Of a stretch of DNA of 64,000 nucleotides, positions 1-8,840 are shown in pieces. Under the pieces are notes generated by a model. The model made no database searches. It had not been told where the DNA came from and saw only the letters and a program-made list of their open reading frames with translations. The DNA is from Roseobacter sp. SK209-2-6 (lineage in GTDB: Bacteria > Pseudomonadota > Alphaproteobacteria > Rhodobacterales > Rhodobacteraceae). Every line of letters begins with the position of its first letter. Position 1 is the first letter of the stretch. Position numbers and translations under genes: made by a program. The stretch is taken from assembly GCF_000169455.1 (NCBI RefSeq), contig NZ_AAYC01000003.1, forward strand, positions 1-64,000, read 5' to 3'.

Positions 1-1945
1 CCGTGAGAACCAGATCATAGAGTCCGGTTTTCCACTCTTTCAAACATTCTTCGCCGTCCTTCACCACCGTTGCGACGCACCCCAAGACCTGCAATTGGCT
101 CTCTAGGACCGCGCGATTTATCTCATTGTCTTCCGCTGCCAAAATGCGCCCTTGTTTAAAGGATTTTCCTTCTCCCTGCGCGGCATCCACCTTCTGCTTT
201 CCTGGGGTTTCGGCCAGAGCCAATAGAGCGTCCCAGAAATCGCTGGGCAGTACAGGGCTAGATTGAACCTCTACGACCTTTCCCTGCTCAACGATGCTTG
301 ACCCTCCCCCCCGGTCGCAAACTTCAAGGAGCTTCAGGTGTTTCGGCATAGTCCTGAGAGCCTCCTCGAAGATCTCCTGCATCGCGTCCGTTCGGGAAAA
401 CGAGGGCAAAACAAAGATTGTATCCGCATCGCTGGAGCGCATCGCACCCAAAAGCTCTTCTTCGCTTGCGACCCATTTGAGATCACATTCAGCAGCAAGG
501 ACAAAGGTCGGCCAAGTACAGATCTCTCCCTGACGCGGCATCTGGGCAACCACTTGAATTCCATCCAATTTGGGCCCTCTGATCACCCCCTTCGGATCAG
601 TGGCGGGAAGCCTGACGGTGAACAAACTCCCTCTACCGACTTCGCTCTTCAGATCAGTTTCCCCCCCCATGTGCGCTACCAGTTGGCGCACAACGGTCAA
701 CCCAAAACCCTTACCCTTTTCATTGCGCCGGTAGCCAACTGGCTCAACCGTCCCATCCTGCGCAAAAAGCCGCTGTTGCAATTCGGGTTCGATCCCAGCC
801 CCGTTGTCCTCAACAAGAAATTCGACCCATCCTGGCTCCCGCGACTGGACCCGAAGTGAAACCTGCCCCACACCGCGTTCGGGATCTGTTTCAGAATACT
901 TGATAGCATTCCCCATCAGATTGAGGAGGATCTGCCTCAACCTGCCGGCATCACACATGATTGTCTCAGGGAGATCTGGTTTTATCGAGAAGGAAAACTG
1001 CACATTCAATTGCTGAGCATAGGGGCGCAGGGTTGAGACGGCGTTTTCAAGAAGTGGCAACAAGCGCATCGGCTCAATCGCCAATTCGACGGAGCTCGGC
1101 CCGGACCGCGTCACATCGAGAATCTCATCGATAATCCACATCAGGGAATTGGAAGAGTCGCGGATCGTCTGCAAACTCCGCCTTTGCCCTGGGTCCAGCT
1201 CTGTGCCTTCCAAAATCTCGACCATTCCGATGATGCCATTCATTGGAGTGCGGATTTCATGACTGATCGCAGACAAAAACTCGCTCTTGGCCTGGTTGGC
1301 TTTGCTTTCCTCTTCATGGGCACGTCTCAGATCTTCACCATAGCGGTCAGCCAAATGACTAAAGGACCACATTTCAAAAATGAGAATGGCAAAAATGGTG
1401 CCAAGCAAACCTGCGGAGAGGTAGCTCTGCGAAATTTCCTCTCCAACGATTGGAGGGCCAAAATAATCATGTCCCAGGGCTCGAACCAGCAACCAGCCCG
1501 CAACATTCATCGCCAGAACCAGTAGGATCAGGCTCCTCTCCCGCCGCAACGAGAAGGCCATGAATGGCCCCCCTAGTAAAGCTGCAAACATCAGTTCAAC
1601 ATTGCTGGCGGGATGCAGGGTGAAACAGGCTCCAACCACGACAACCAGACCTGACCCAAACCAGGCCAATCTCGCCAGATTCTGATAGCCTCGCTGCAGC
1701 AAGAGAGAAACACTGGCGGACCCCACTGCCGCGATTGATGCCAGGATGGAAATGGCAGGTTCTTGTAATAGAAAACCAATCGACGCCCATATGGCGCCCA
1801 GCAGCACAACCACGCGAGATGTCTGGCGCACCGTTTGTAGGCGCCGCCCCAGGGAAGCGGTTTCCTCTTTGCAAAGCGGACGCTGAGACGCCTCACCCAC
1901 CTGTAAGAGTTGACCAAATTTCGCTGCTATCGACACAAAACTCAC
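1..1945 (-). CDS. Hybrid sensor histidine kinase (3' end outside window)
   Basis: This is a membrane-bound two-component sensor. Read on the minus strand from a GTG just after an in-frame stop, the protein begins with about five hydrophobic segments (roughly residues 38-190). A short coiled stretch follows, then a HisKA H-box [10 protein letters not shown] with phospho-acceptor His near residue 229. The ATPase domain shows an N-box ([14 protein letters not shown]), a G1 box ([11 protein letters not shown]) and a G2 box (GKGFGLTVV). A spacer of about 110 residues leads to the start of a receiver domain (AAEDNEINR), which is cut by the window edge just before its phospho-Asp. The signal is unknown. 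The frame is open throughout, so I see no frameshift. The start is uncertain because the GTG has only weak ribosome-binding sequence. Confidence 0.85.
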   Translation of the reverse strand, partial: MSFVSIAAKFGQLLQVGEASQRPLCKEETASLGRRLQTVRQTSRVVVLLGAIWASIGFLLQEPAISILASIAAVGSASVSLLLQRGYQNLARLAWFGSGLVVVVGACFTLHPASNVELMFAALLGGPFMAFSLRRERSLILLVLAMNVAGWLLVRALGHDYFGPPIVGEEISQSYLSAGLLGTIFAILIFEMWSFSHLADRYGEDLRRAHEEESKANQAKSEFLSAISHEIRTPMNGIIGMVEILEGTELDPGQRRSLQTIRDSSNSLMWIIDEILDVTRSGPSSVELAIEPMRLLPLLENAVSTLRPYAQQLNVQFSFSIKPDLPETIMCDAGRLRQILLNLMGNAIKYSETDPERGVGQVSLRVQSREPGWVEFLVEDNGAGIEPELQQRLFAQDGTVEPVGYRRNEKGKGFGLTVVRQLVAHMGGETDLKSEVGRGSLFTVRLPATDPKGVIRGPKLDGIQVVAQMPRQGEICTWPTFVLAAECDLKWVASEEELLGAMRSSDADTIFVLPSFSRTDAMQEIFEEALRTMPKHLKLLEVCDRGGGSSIVEQGKVVEVQSSPVLPSDFWDALLALAETPGKQKVDAAQGEGKSFKQGRILAAEDNEINRAVLESQLQVLGCVATVVKDGEECLKEWKTGLYDLVLT

Positions 1946-2238
1946 TCAATCTGCTCTTTTCACATGCAAAACCACACCCATCAAAACCCAAGTTCCAGGC
2001 TTCCGGGGACCTAGCTTCGAAGAAAGACCCGCAAAACGACCGGCCTCCTTGTCATGAGAATGAGGTGAAGCGGTTAATTTTCCTTGCGTTTCACCCCGAA
2101 CCTATAGAGTTTTCACTATTTTCCATTGTCGACAGCGCTTTGCAGGCGTGCTTGTGTCGGCGACGAAACTGAGCACCTCCCGACAGGCTGGACCTTCGTC
2201 TTTGAAAAGCTTAGGTCAGAAACACAAGGAGACGCCCG

Positions 2239-3192
2239 ATGACCAAACCAGCACTCACCCTGTTCCTGGCAGCCCCCCGCGGTTTTTGTGCCGGTGTCGA
2301 TCGCGCAATCAAGATCGTGGAAATGGCGCTCGAAAAATGGGGGGCTCCGGTCTATGTGCGCCATGAAATCGTGCACAACAAATTTGTTGTCGATGGGCTG
2401 CGCGCAAAAGGAGCCGTTTTTGTTGAAGAACTGGATGAATGTCCGGATGGTCGCCCGGTCATCTTCTCTGCACATGGCGTTCCCAAATCTGTTCCTGCGG
2501 CTGCGGATGCGCGCGAACTAACCTATGTCGATGCCACTTGCCCGCTGGTTTCCAAGGTACATATCGAAGCCCAGCGCCACGCCGAGGCAGGCCTGCAGAT
2601 CATCATGATCGGTCACAAAGGCCACCCGGAAACCATTGGCACCATGGGGCAACTGCCAGAGGGTGAGGTTCTGCTTGTAGAAACCCCCAGCGATGTCGCC
2701 GATGTTGAGGTCCGCAATCCCGCTCAGCTCGCCTATGTGACGCAGACAACCCTGTCAGTCGACGATACCAAAGGGATCGTCGCTGCGCTGGAAGCACGTT
2801 TCCCCAAAATTATCGGCCCACACAAAGAAGACATCTGTTACGCAACAACCAACCGCCAAGAGGCGGTCAAGGAGGTCGCGCCCAGGGCCGATGCGCTTTT
2901 GGTGGTTGGAGCGCCAAACTCCTCTAATTCCCGTCGCCTTGTTGAGGTTGGGGCTAAGAACGGTTGCGACTATGCGCAATTGGTGCAGCGCGCAGAAAAC
3001 ATCGATTGGCGCGCCCTTGAAGGTATCAAATCCATCGCAATCACCGCCGGCGCTTCCGCCCCAGAACTGTTGGTGAATGAGGTGATCGACGCCTTCAGAG
3101 ACCGCTATGATGTAACGGTAGAAGTGGTTGAAACAGCTGTAGAACGCGTTGAGTTCAAGGTCCCACGGGTCCTCCGCCATACTGGCGCCTAA
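2239..3192 (+). CDS. ispH: 4-hydroxy-3-methylbut-2-enyl diphosphate reductase
   Basis: IspH (LytB) catalyses the last step of the non-mevalonate isoprenoid pathway, reducing HMBPP to IPP and DMAPP with a 4Fe-4S cluster. The 317-residue protein has the family's usual length. All three cluster cysteines sit in their conserved contexts: [12 protein letters not shown] near the N-terminus, [11 protein letters not shown] near residue 97, and [11 protein letters not shown] near residue 197. The substrate-binding motifs SAHGVP, GHKGHPE and GAPNSSNS are also intact. The ATG is preceded by AAGGAG at good spacing. The gene appears monocistronic, with a 290-base upstream gap separating it from the divergent sensor kinase. 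Confidence 0.97.
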   Translation: MTKPALTLFLAAPRGFCAGVDRAIKIVEMALEKWGAPVYVRHEIVHNKFVVDGLRAKGAVFVEELDECPDGRPVIFSAHGVPKSVPAAADARELTYVDATCPLVSKVHIEAQRHAEAGLQIIMIGHKGHPETIGTMGQLPEGEVLLVETPSDVADVEVRNPAQLAYVTQTTLSVDDTKGIVAALEARFPKIIGPHKEDICYATTNRQEAVKEVAPRADALLVVGAPNSSNSRRLVEVGAKNGCDYAQLVQRAENIDWRALEGIKSIAITAGASAPELLVNEVIDAFRDRYDVTVEVVETAVERVEFKVPRVLRHTGA

Positions 3193-3287
3193 CCGGACCA
3201 TAGAAAGTCCTGCGAAGCGAGCGACAGCTATTTACGTGCATCTGCTCGCCCCCTAGGCTGCCAAGAAGTTCTTGGAGGTTCTTTCGC

Positions 3288-3902
3288 ATGATTTCTTTGC
3301 AGTTTCTGGTCACAGCCTTTGTTGTGGTGCTCGCACCAGGCACAGGCGTCCTCTATACGCTTGCCCTTGGATTAGGCCAAGGCGCGCGCCCTTCGGTCTG
3401 GGCGGCTATTGGATGCACAATTGGCATTCTACCACATTTGGCCGCTGCGACCCTGGGACTGGCAGCGGTTTTGCACAGTTCAGCGGTGTTGTTCCAACTG
3501 GTCAAGGCAGCGGGCGTTCTTTACCTCCTCTATTTGGCCTGGCAGGCTCTGAAATCCGGCGGCGCGTTGTCAATCTCGTCTGACCCAAAACGGCAATCCG
3601 GTTGGCGGATCGTCCAACGCGGCGCGCTGATCAATATCCTAAACCCCAAACTCTCCATTTTCTTTCTGGCCCTGCTCCCACCCTTTCTGTCCGGAGATCC
3701 TGCAACCGCAACATTGGAGATGACCCTCCTTGGCGCGGTCTTCATGGCAATGACCTTTGGTATCTTCCTGTGCTATGGCCTCTTTGCGGCCCAGGCGCGG
3801 CGGTTCATTCTGGGATCAGAACGGGCCATGGCTTGGCTGAACCGCAGTTTTGCGGCGATCTTTGCTGCACTTGCTGCCCGCCTGGCGGTGGAGCGCGCAT
3901 GA
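3288..3902 (+). CDS. LysE/RhtB family amino-acid exporter
   Basis: This is a probable inner-membrane exporter of amino acids or similar small metabolites. The 204-residue, strongly hydrophobic protein begins with a membrane segment followed by the family signature APGTGVLYTLALGLGQGARP, typical of LysE/RhtB transporters. About six membrane segments follow, and a central NILNPKLSIFF matches the family's NPK motif. A GGAGG precedes the ATG. The stop overlaps the next gene's start (ATGA), so this protein, the methyltransferase and RNase H are probably made from one transcript. The substrate cannot be told from sequence. Confidence 0.88.
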   Translation: MISLQFLVTAFVVVLAPGTGVLYTLALGLGQGARPSVWAAIGCTIGILPHLAAATLGLAAVLHSSAVLFQLVKAAGVLYLLYLAWQALKSGGALSISSDPKRQSGWRIVQRGALINILNPKLSIFFLALLPPFLSGDPATATLEMTLLGAVFMAMTFGIFLCYGLFAAQARRFILGSERAMAWLNRSFAAIFAALAARLAVERA

Positions 3903-4486
3903 CTGACAAGGAAACTGTCTCTGTCTATGCCAGCAATGCAGAAGACTATGCCGATCTGCCCCTGTCCAAAGACCAGATCGAAGGGCTAGACCTGTTCTGC
4001 GCTGCACTTCCAGATGGCGGCCATGTGCTCGATCTGGGCTGCGGGCCCGGCATTCAAGCTGCGGAACTGAAACAACGCGGATTTACTGTTGAAGCGATAG
4101 ACCCAACGCCAGAATTCGTGATGGCCGCAGAAAAGCGAGGTGTCAGCGCGCGCATCGGCACCTTTGATGATCTAACAGAAATCGACCTATATGATGGCAT
4201 CTGGGCCAGCTTTTCGCTGCTGCATGCCCGCAAGGCCGATTTCCCCCGCCATATCGCGGCCTGCAAGCGCGCGATTCGCCCTGGGGGATGTCTCTATCTG
4301 GGCCTCAAACTCGGCACCGGGGAGCAGCGTGACAGTATGGGACGTTTCTATGCCTATTACACAAAGGCAGAACTCGAAAATATCCTGTCAGAGAATGGCT
4401 TTGGGCGCTTGCAGAGCGTGACAGGAGAGGGCAAAGGACTGGCTGGAACAATTGACCCTTACATTCTGATGATTGCCTATGCCTGA
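3899..4486 (+). CDS. Class I SAM-dependent methyltransferase
   Basis: The 195-residue protein carries a SAM-binding motif [20 protein letters not shown], near residue 41. An acidic residue ends the second strand (VEAIDPTP), and a later [12 protein letters not shown] fits motif IV. Together these give a small Methyltransf_11/25-type fold without a substrate-specific domain, so the target is unknown. The start is taken at the ATG inside the lysE stop (ATGA), which gives a normal methyltransferase N-terminus; longer readings into lysE are not needed. Its own stop overlaps the start of rnhA, indicating translational coupling along all three genes. Confidence 0.87.
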   Translation: MTDKETVSVYASNAEDYADLPLSKDQIEGLDLFCAALPDGGHVLDLGCGPGIQAAELKQRGFTVEAIDPTPEFVMAAEKRGVSARIGTFDDLTEIDLYDGIWASFSLLHARKADFPRHIAACKRAIRPGGCLYLGLKLGTGEQRDSMGRFYAYYTKAELENILSENGFGRLQSVTGEGKGLAGTIDPYILMIAYA

Positions 4487-4940
4487 CCTCTATGCCTACA
4501 CCGATGGAGCCTGCTCCGGAAACCCTGGCCCTGGAGGCTGGGGCGTCTTACTGCGCGCCATGGATGGTGAGGCAATCATCAAAGAGAAAGAGCTACAGGG
4601 CGGCGAAGCGGAAACCACAAACAATCGCATGGAACTGCTGGCAGCGATAAATGCGCTGGAAAGCCTGGCACGCTCATCCACCATCACCGTTGTTACCGAT
4701 TCCGCCTATGTAAAGAATGGCGTGACAGGCTGGATCTTTGGCTGGAAAAAGAATGGCTGGAAAACAGCCGCAAAAAAGCCGGTCAAGAACGTCGAACTCT
4801 GGCAGCGGCTGGACGAGGCCCAAAGCCGCCACCGGGTTACCTGGGAATGGGTCAAAGGTCATGCCGGCCACCCAGAAAACGAACGCGCTGACGAACTCGC
4901 CAGAGCAGGAATGGCCCCTTATAAGAAATCAAAGGGCTGA
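4479..4940 (+). CDS. rnhA: Ribonuclease HI
   Basis: RNase HI cleaves the RNA strand of RNA-DNA hybrids, including R-loops and primers. The 153-residue protein has the family length and all four carboxylates in context: Asp in [16 protein letters not shown], Glu in [10 protein letters not shown], Asp in TDSAYVKNG and the late Asp in ENERADELA. The basic helix ([17 protein letters not shown]) that grips the hybrid is present. The ATG at the overlap with the methyltransferase stop is preferred over an upstream in-frame TTG. Confidence 0.97.
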   Translation: MPDLYAYTDGACSGNPGPGGWGVLLRAMDGEAIIKEKELQGGEAETTNNRMELLAAINALESLARSSTITVVTDSAYVKNGVTGWIFGWKKNGWKTAAKKPVKNVELWQRLDEAQSRHRVTWEWVKGHAGHPENERADELARAGMAPYKKSKG

Positions 4941-4978
4941 CATTGCACTATGGCAACCAAAGCTTGGAGGGCTAGGCC

Positions 4979-5602
4979 ATGAGCCTTATCACCCTGCTCG
5001 ACTATGCATCCGTTCTGGTGTTTGCCCTGACTGGCGCATTGGTAGCCAGCCGCGCGCAGCTCGACATTGTTGGATTTGCCTTTATCTCCTGCCTGACTGC
5101 GGTAGGCGGTGGCACCGTACGGGATCTTCTGTTGAACCGTGATGCTGTGTTCTGGGTTGCCGACCCCGCCCCCGTTTTGCTCGCTGCAACTGCAGCGGTC
5201 ATGGTCTTCTTTACCGCACATCTGGTCGAGAGCCGTCTTCGCTGGGTGATCTGGCTGGATAGTTTTGCTCTGGCCATTGCTGTGGCTGCGGGTACCGGCG
5301 TGGCGTTGTCCTTGGAAAAACACGCTGTAATCGTGGTGCTGATGGGAATGGCCACTGGCAGTCTGGGCGGTCTGATGCGCGATGTGGTCGTTGGCGAGGT
5401 TCCCTTGGTTCTGAAGCAGGGAGAGCTCTATATCTCCGCAGCCATGGCAGGCGCCTCGACCGCCGTCATGTGCCAATGGATTGGGCTTCCTGTGCCGCTT
5501 TCTCTCATCCTCGGAGCCAGCGCTTGCTGGATTTTGCGGGCAGGCTCCATAGCCTTTGGCTGGCATCTACCGGTCTACAAGAGCCGCCCACCCAGGCACT
5601 AG
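4979..5602 (+). CDS. TRIC/UPF0126 family cation channel-like membrane protein
   Basis: The 207-residue membrane protein has two internal repeats of about 85 residues. Each contains the family's glycine-rich kink followed by Arg-Asp: GGGTVRDLLL in the first half and GGLMRDVV in the second. This is the UPF0126/YadS layout, which structures have shown to be prokaryotic TRIC-type trimeric cation channels with seven membrane helices. GGAGG precedes the ATG. It starts 38 bases after rnhA and may share its transcript. The transported ion is not evident. Confidence 0.9.
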   Translation: MSLITLLDYASVLVFALTGALVASRAQLDIVGFAFISCLTAVGGGTVRDLLLNRDAVFWVADPAPVLLAATAAVMVFFTAHLVESRLRWVIWLDSFALAIAVAAGTGVALSLEKHAVIVVLMGMATGSLGGLMRDVVVGEVPLVLKQGELYISAAMAGASTAVMCQWIGLPVPLSLILGASACWILRAGSIAFGWHLPVYKSRPPRH

Positions 5603-5699
5603 CCCTTTAAGCATTACTATATGGTTTGGCGCGAATCTAATTCGGCTTTGTGCCCACTGGTTTGCACCTACGATCTGATGATTGCAGCCTGCAAGAATT

Positions 5700-5936
5700 C
5701 TACCGTTTGATATAGGTTTGCCAGAGCCAAATCAGCGCCAGCGCGCCCAGCACGGCACCAACAAAGCCAGCCATCATCCCCATCACGGCCAAGAGCGCGC
5801 GCAAAAGCAGGCCCCCAACCAAAGCGCCAGCTATTCCAATCGCAATAGTCGTGATGATGTCTGCCTCAATCCGCATGAGGCGGGTCGCCAGAAACCCAGC
5901 GGCGGCTCCGATAATTACCAAGAAGACGATACTCAC
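5700..5936 (-). CDS. GlsB/YeaQ/YmgE-type small membrane protein
   Basis: This is a 78-residue, nearly all-hydrophobic protein with three predicted membrane segments and glycine-rich turns, matching the transglycosylase-associated (GlsB/YeaQ/YmgE) family that is often stress-linked. The GTG start is chosen because AGAGGAG lies 6 bases upstream; an ATG further upstream would overlap the preceding gene. It lies directly downstream of a second member of the same family, suggesting an old tandem duplication in one operon. Confidence 0.78.
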   Translation of the reverse strand: MSIVFLVIIGAAAGFLATRLMRIEADIITTIAIGIAGALVGGLLLRALLAVMGMMAGFVGAVLGALALIWLWQTYIKR

Positions 5937-5947
5937 AGTTTTCTCCT

Positions 5948-6184
5948 CTACCGTCGCCAATGAAAGGGCACAATAATCAGCGCCCCAATAGAGGAGAGAA
6001 TGGCATTGATCCCCGGTGCGGCAAAGCCAATTCCAAACATGATGCGCACAAAATAGAACAGGAAAGCCCCGCCAACACAGATGATAATCGAGGGCAGATA
6101 GCCATTCCGAGTGAACCCGGTTCGCTCGGCGGCATAGCCGACGATACCCGCGATCACCACAGTGCCCATCAAGGTCAGAAACAT
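5948..6184 (-). CDS. GlsB/YeaQ/YmgE-type small membrane protein, paralogue
   Basis: The 78-residue protein has three hydrophobic segments (FLTLMGTVVIAGIVGYAAE, then a central SIIICVGGAFLFYFV, then INAILSSIGALIIVPF). It is similar in size and layout to the next gene. AGGAGGG precedes the ATG. The two genes run as a pair, 11 bases apart. No biochemical role can be assigned; members of the family are usually annotated as transglycosylase-associated or general-stress membrane proteins. Confidence 0.75.
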   Translation of the reverse strand: MFLTLMGTVVIAGIVGYAAERTGFTRNGYLPSIIICVGGAFLFYFVRIMFGIGFAAPGINAILSSIGALIIVPFHWRR

Positions 6185-6213
6185 TGGTTACCCTCCTGTA
6201 TCAGCTGAGCCTG

Positions 6214-7122
6214 CTACAATTGACGCCCTTGGGCGAGGGGAAAACCGCGTTGAAAGACCTCTCGATCCTGTGCGCCCTTCCCGGCCCTCTGCAGACGCAG
6301 GAGTTCGACCGCCCCGCTGCCACAGGCCACAATCAGGCGTTCCGCATCCAGCACTGTTCCTGGTTTACCTTGCCCCGTGGTTAGGCGTGACGCCAAGAGC
6401 TTTACCCGTTGTCCATCGACCTCAACCCAGGCGCCCGGAAATGGGGAGAGCGCCCGAATTTTGCGGTCGACCTCTTCAGCAGGAGCGGACCAGTCGATCT
6501 GCGCCTCGCTCTTGTCGATCTTGGCCGCATAGGTGACGCCTTCTTCAGGTTGTACTTCGGGGCAGAGACCCTCCAGGTGGCGCAGCGCTGTCACGATCAA
6601 AGAGGCCCCCATTTCCGAAAGCCTATCGTGCAGCCCGGCAGTGGTTTCTGCATCCTCGATCTCGGTGCCCTCGCGCAGCAGAACCGGCCCAGTATCCAGG
6701 CCTGCCTCCATCTGCATGATACAGATACCCGTTTCCGCATCCCCGGCCATGATTGCCCGGTGAATGGGCGCTGCACCGCGCCAGCGCGGCAGAAGGCTGG
6801 CGTGAATATTCAAGCAGCCCTGTTTTGGCGCATCCAGCACTGCCTGTGGCAGGATCAGACCATAGGCTACCACCACCGCGACATCAGCCTCAAGTGCCGC
6901 AAATTCTGCCTGTTCTTCTTCACCTTTCAAAGAAACCGGGTGACGCACCTTTAGCCCCAGGGCTGCAGCGCGCGCATGAACCGGTGAGGGGCGCTCTTTC
7001 TTGCCGCGTCCCGCGGGGCGTGGTGGCTGGCAATAAACCGCAGCAATCTCGTGACCAGCCTGAACCAAAGCATCAAGAATCGGGACGGAAAATTCAGGCG
7101 TCCCCATAAAGACAATACGCAT
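6214..7122 (-). CDS. fmt: Methionyl-tRNA formyltransferase
   Basis: Fmt formylates initiator Met-tRNA with 10-formyl-tetrahydrofolate. The 302-residue protein has the expected length. The N-terminal Rossmann-like domain begins [16 protein letters not shown]. The catalytic Asn and His are in [20 protein letters not shown] near residue 107, and the Asp in [11 protein letters not shown]. The C-terminal tRNA-binding barrel has the family's LSPFPGAW. It is the last gene of a minus-strand operon with three peptide deformylase paralogues, joining addition and removal of the formyl group. Confidence 0.97.
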   Translation of the reverse strand: MRIVFMGTPEFSVPILDALVQAGHEIAAVYCQPPRPAGRGKKERPSPVHARAAALGLKVRHPVSLKGEEEQAEFAALEADVAVVVAYGLILPQAVLDAPKQGCLNIHASLLPRWRGAAPIHRAIMAGDAETGICIMQMEAGLDTGPVLLREGTEIEDAETTAGLHDRLSEMGASLIVTALRHLEGLCPEVQPEEGVTYAAKIDKSEAQIDWSAPAEEVDRKIRALSPFPGAWVEVDGQRVKLLASRLTTGQGKPGTVLDAERLIVACGSGAVELLRLQRAGKGAQDREVFQRGFPLAQGRQL

Positions 7123-7137
7123 TACTCGTTCCCAATC

Positions 7138-7635
7138 TTATCCACTGAATTTCTTCGATTTCTTGATCAACATATCGCGTTTCACTTTGCTCAGACGATC
7201 AAAATAAAGCTTGCCGTCCAAGTGATCGATCTGATGCTGTACGCTGGTGGCTTCAATCCCGACAAAATCCCGCTCGGTGATTTCACCGTTTTCATCCATG
7301 TAACGAACGGTTACGGCGCGCGGGCGTTTGATCTTAGCCGATACACCCGGCAGATTCGGGCTGGCCTCTTCATGCTCCCGCAACTGGGTGGAGGCGTGCA
7401 GGATCTCTGGATTGGCCATTCGCACCGCGCGGCCGCGTTCGGAAGAGCCATCAACCACCGCCAGCCGCAGCATGACACCAATCTGATTGGCGCCCATACC
7501 AACACCTGGCATGGCTTCCATGGTATCTATCAGGTCCTGCCAGGTAGTACGAACTTCATCAGTGATCTCGACAACTTCTGTGGCAGCGGTGCGCAGCCGT
7601 TGATCCGGCCAAGGCAGGCAGGGGCGAACACTCAT
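7138..7635 (-). CDS. Peptide deformylase-like protein, catalytic residues missing
   Basis: The 165-residue protein aligns over its whole length with the two deformylases upstream, but the three catalytic motifs are degraded. Motif 1 is GVGMGANQ (44-51) instead of G-x-G-x-AAPQ. Motif 2 is EEASPNLPG (89-97), where EEGCLSIPG is expected, so the metal-binding Cys becomes Ser92. Motif 3 is QHQIDH (133-138), so the catalytic Glu becomes Gln135; both metal His are kept. It is therefore unlikely to deformylate peptides and may bind N-termini, metal or a partner. Its start overlaps the upstream stop (ATGA). The lysine-rich C-terminus (KKSKKFSG) is intact, so it is not a decayed fragment. Confidence 0.88.
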   Translation of the reverse strand: MSVRPCLPWPDQRLRTAATEVVEITDEVRTTWQDLIDTMEAMPGVGMGANQIGVMLRLAVVDGSSERGRAVRMANPEILHASTQLREHEEASPNLPGVSAKIKRPRAVTVRYMDENGEITERDFVGIEATSVQHQIDHLDGKLYFDRLSKVKRDMLIKKSKKFSG

Positions 7636-8138
7636 ATCTCATTCTCCAATGCTGATGCATAGCGGGCTTCGGCTTCTCGGCGGGCTTCAGCCTCTAGATG
7701 GTCAAAGGTCACACGTCCTTCGAGGTGATCAAACTCATGCTGGATGCAACGCGCCTCAAAGCCACTGAACCACCGCTCCTGCCAGTCGCCAGCCTGATCC
7801 TGCCACCGCATATTGACCGATTTTGACCGTTCGACATCGATGGTAATTCCCGGAATGGAGAGGCAACCCTCTGCCAGGATATCCGTCCCTCCATCATAGG
7901 CCATGATCTCAGGGTTGATCATTACCACTGGCGAACCAGGTCCCTCTTTCCAGGTCGCATCCATGACAAAGAGACGATGCATCACTCCAACCTGTGGAGC
8001 GGCAAGGCCCCGGCCAGGTGCCGCATACATTGTCTCGAACATGTCGGCGACCAGAGAACCCAGAGTTGAGGGGGCAACTTCTTCGCAGCGTTTTGAAAGC
8101 CCTTCGTGGGGCCAGCGCAGGATCGGCAAAAGCGCCAT
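7632..8138 (-). CDS. Peptide deformylase, second copy
   Basis: A probable active deformylase removing the formyl group from nascent N-termini. The 168-residue protein keeps all motifs: GRGLAAPQ (42-49), EGCLS with metal Cys92, and QHEFDH (133-138) with both His and the catalytic Glu. It differs from the canonical copy in an Arg inside motif 1 and a shorter C-terminus, so specificity may differ. I chose the ATG giving MALLPILRWP, a normal family N-terminus, 7 bases after the upstream gene; a GTG nine codons earlier would overlap that gene. Its stop overlaps the third copy's start. Confidence 0.93.
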   Translation of the reverse strand: MALLPILRWPHEGLSKRCEEVAPSTLGSLVADMFETMYAAPGRGLAAPQVGVMHRLFVMDATWKEGPGSPVVMINPEIMAYDGGTDILAEGCLSIPGITIDVERSKSVNMRWQDQAGDWQERWFSGFEARCIQHEFDHLEGRVTFDHLEAEARREAEARYASALENEI

Positions 8139-8145
8139 CGCAGTC

Positions 8146-8664
8146 TCAGCCCCGCGCCCGCTCACGTTTGAGCTTTTGCATTTTCCGGGTGATCATCTGA
8201 CGCTTTAGCGGTTTCAGGTAATCAATGAACAATTTGCCGTCCAGGTGATCGATCTCATGCTGCACGCAGGTTGCCCATAGACCATCGAAGGTTTCACTCT
8301 GCTCATTGCCGTCACGGTCAATCCAGCGCACATCCACCACTTTAGGCCGTGTTACCTCGGCGAATTGCTCTGGGATCGACAGGCAGCCTTCTTCATAGAC
8401 ATTGGTTTCCTCGGAGGAGGCCAGAATTTCCGGGTTGAACATGACCAGGGGCTTACCGGAGCTGCCCTCTTCCTTTTCGCAATCCAGCACGATCAACCGT
8501 TGCATAATCCCGATCTGCGGCGCCGCAAGACCAATGCCGGGAGCCGCATACATGGTCTCCAGCATATCATCGGCCAAAATGCGCAGCTTGTCGGAAAGAT
8601 CCGCAACTGGCACGCAGGTCTTCTTGAGGCGGGGATCTGGATGGATCAGGATCGGGTGTTTCAT
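8146..8664 (-). CDS. def: Peptide deformylase, canonical copy
   Basis: This metal-dependent enzyme removes the N-formyl group from new proteins. The 172-residue protein has the standard motifs: GIGLAAPQ (43-50), EEGCLS with metal-binding Cys94, and QHEIDH (135-140) with catalytic Glu137. The C-terminal tail is strongly basic (KMQKLKRERARG), as in ribosome-binding deformylases. It leads the minus-strand group def, second deformylase, deformylase-like, fmt, so it is probably the housekeeping copy. Confidence 0.97.
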   Translation of the reverse strand: MKHPILIHPDPRLKKTCVPVADLSDKLRILADDMLETMYAAPGIGLAAPQIGIMQRLIVLDCEKEEGSSGKPLVMFNPEILASSEETNVYEEGCLSIPEQFAEVTRPKVVDVRWIDRDGNEQSETFDGLWATCVQHEIDHLDGKLFIDYLKPLKRQMITRKMQKLKRERARG

Positions 8665-8840
8665 GTGCCTGATTTAGGCCATCACCTCTGTCACTGCAAC
8701 GGTTGCGTAAAGCGGGGCTGATTGGGCCATTCAACGCAGGTCAAAAGCAATCGCCCTGGATCTACACCTCTTCCCACCGAGACCACTTGCACCCGCCGCA
8801 ATTCCCGTTAGCTTCGCAAGCAAACAAGCGGAGCGTCCAA

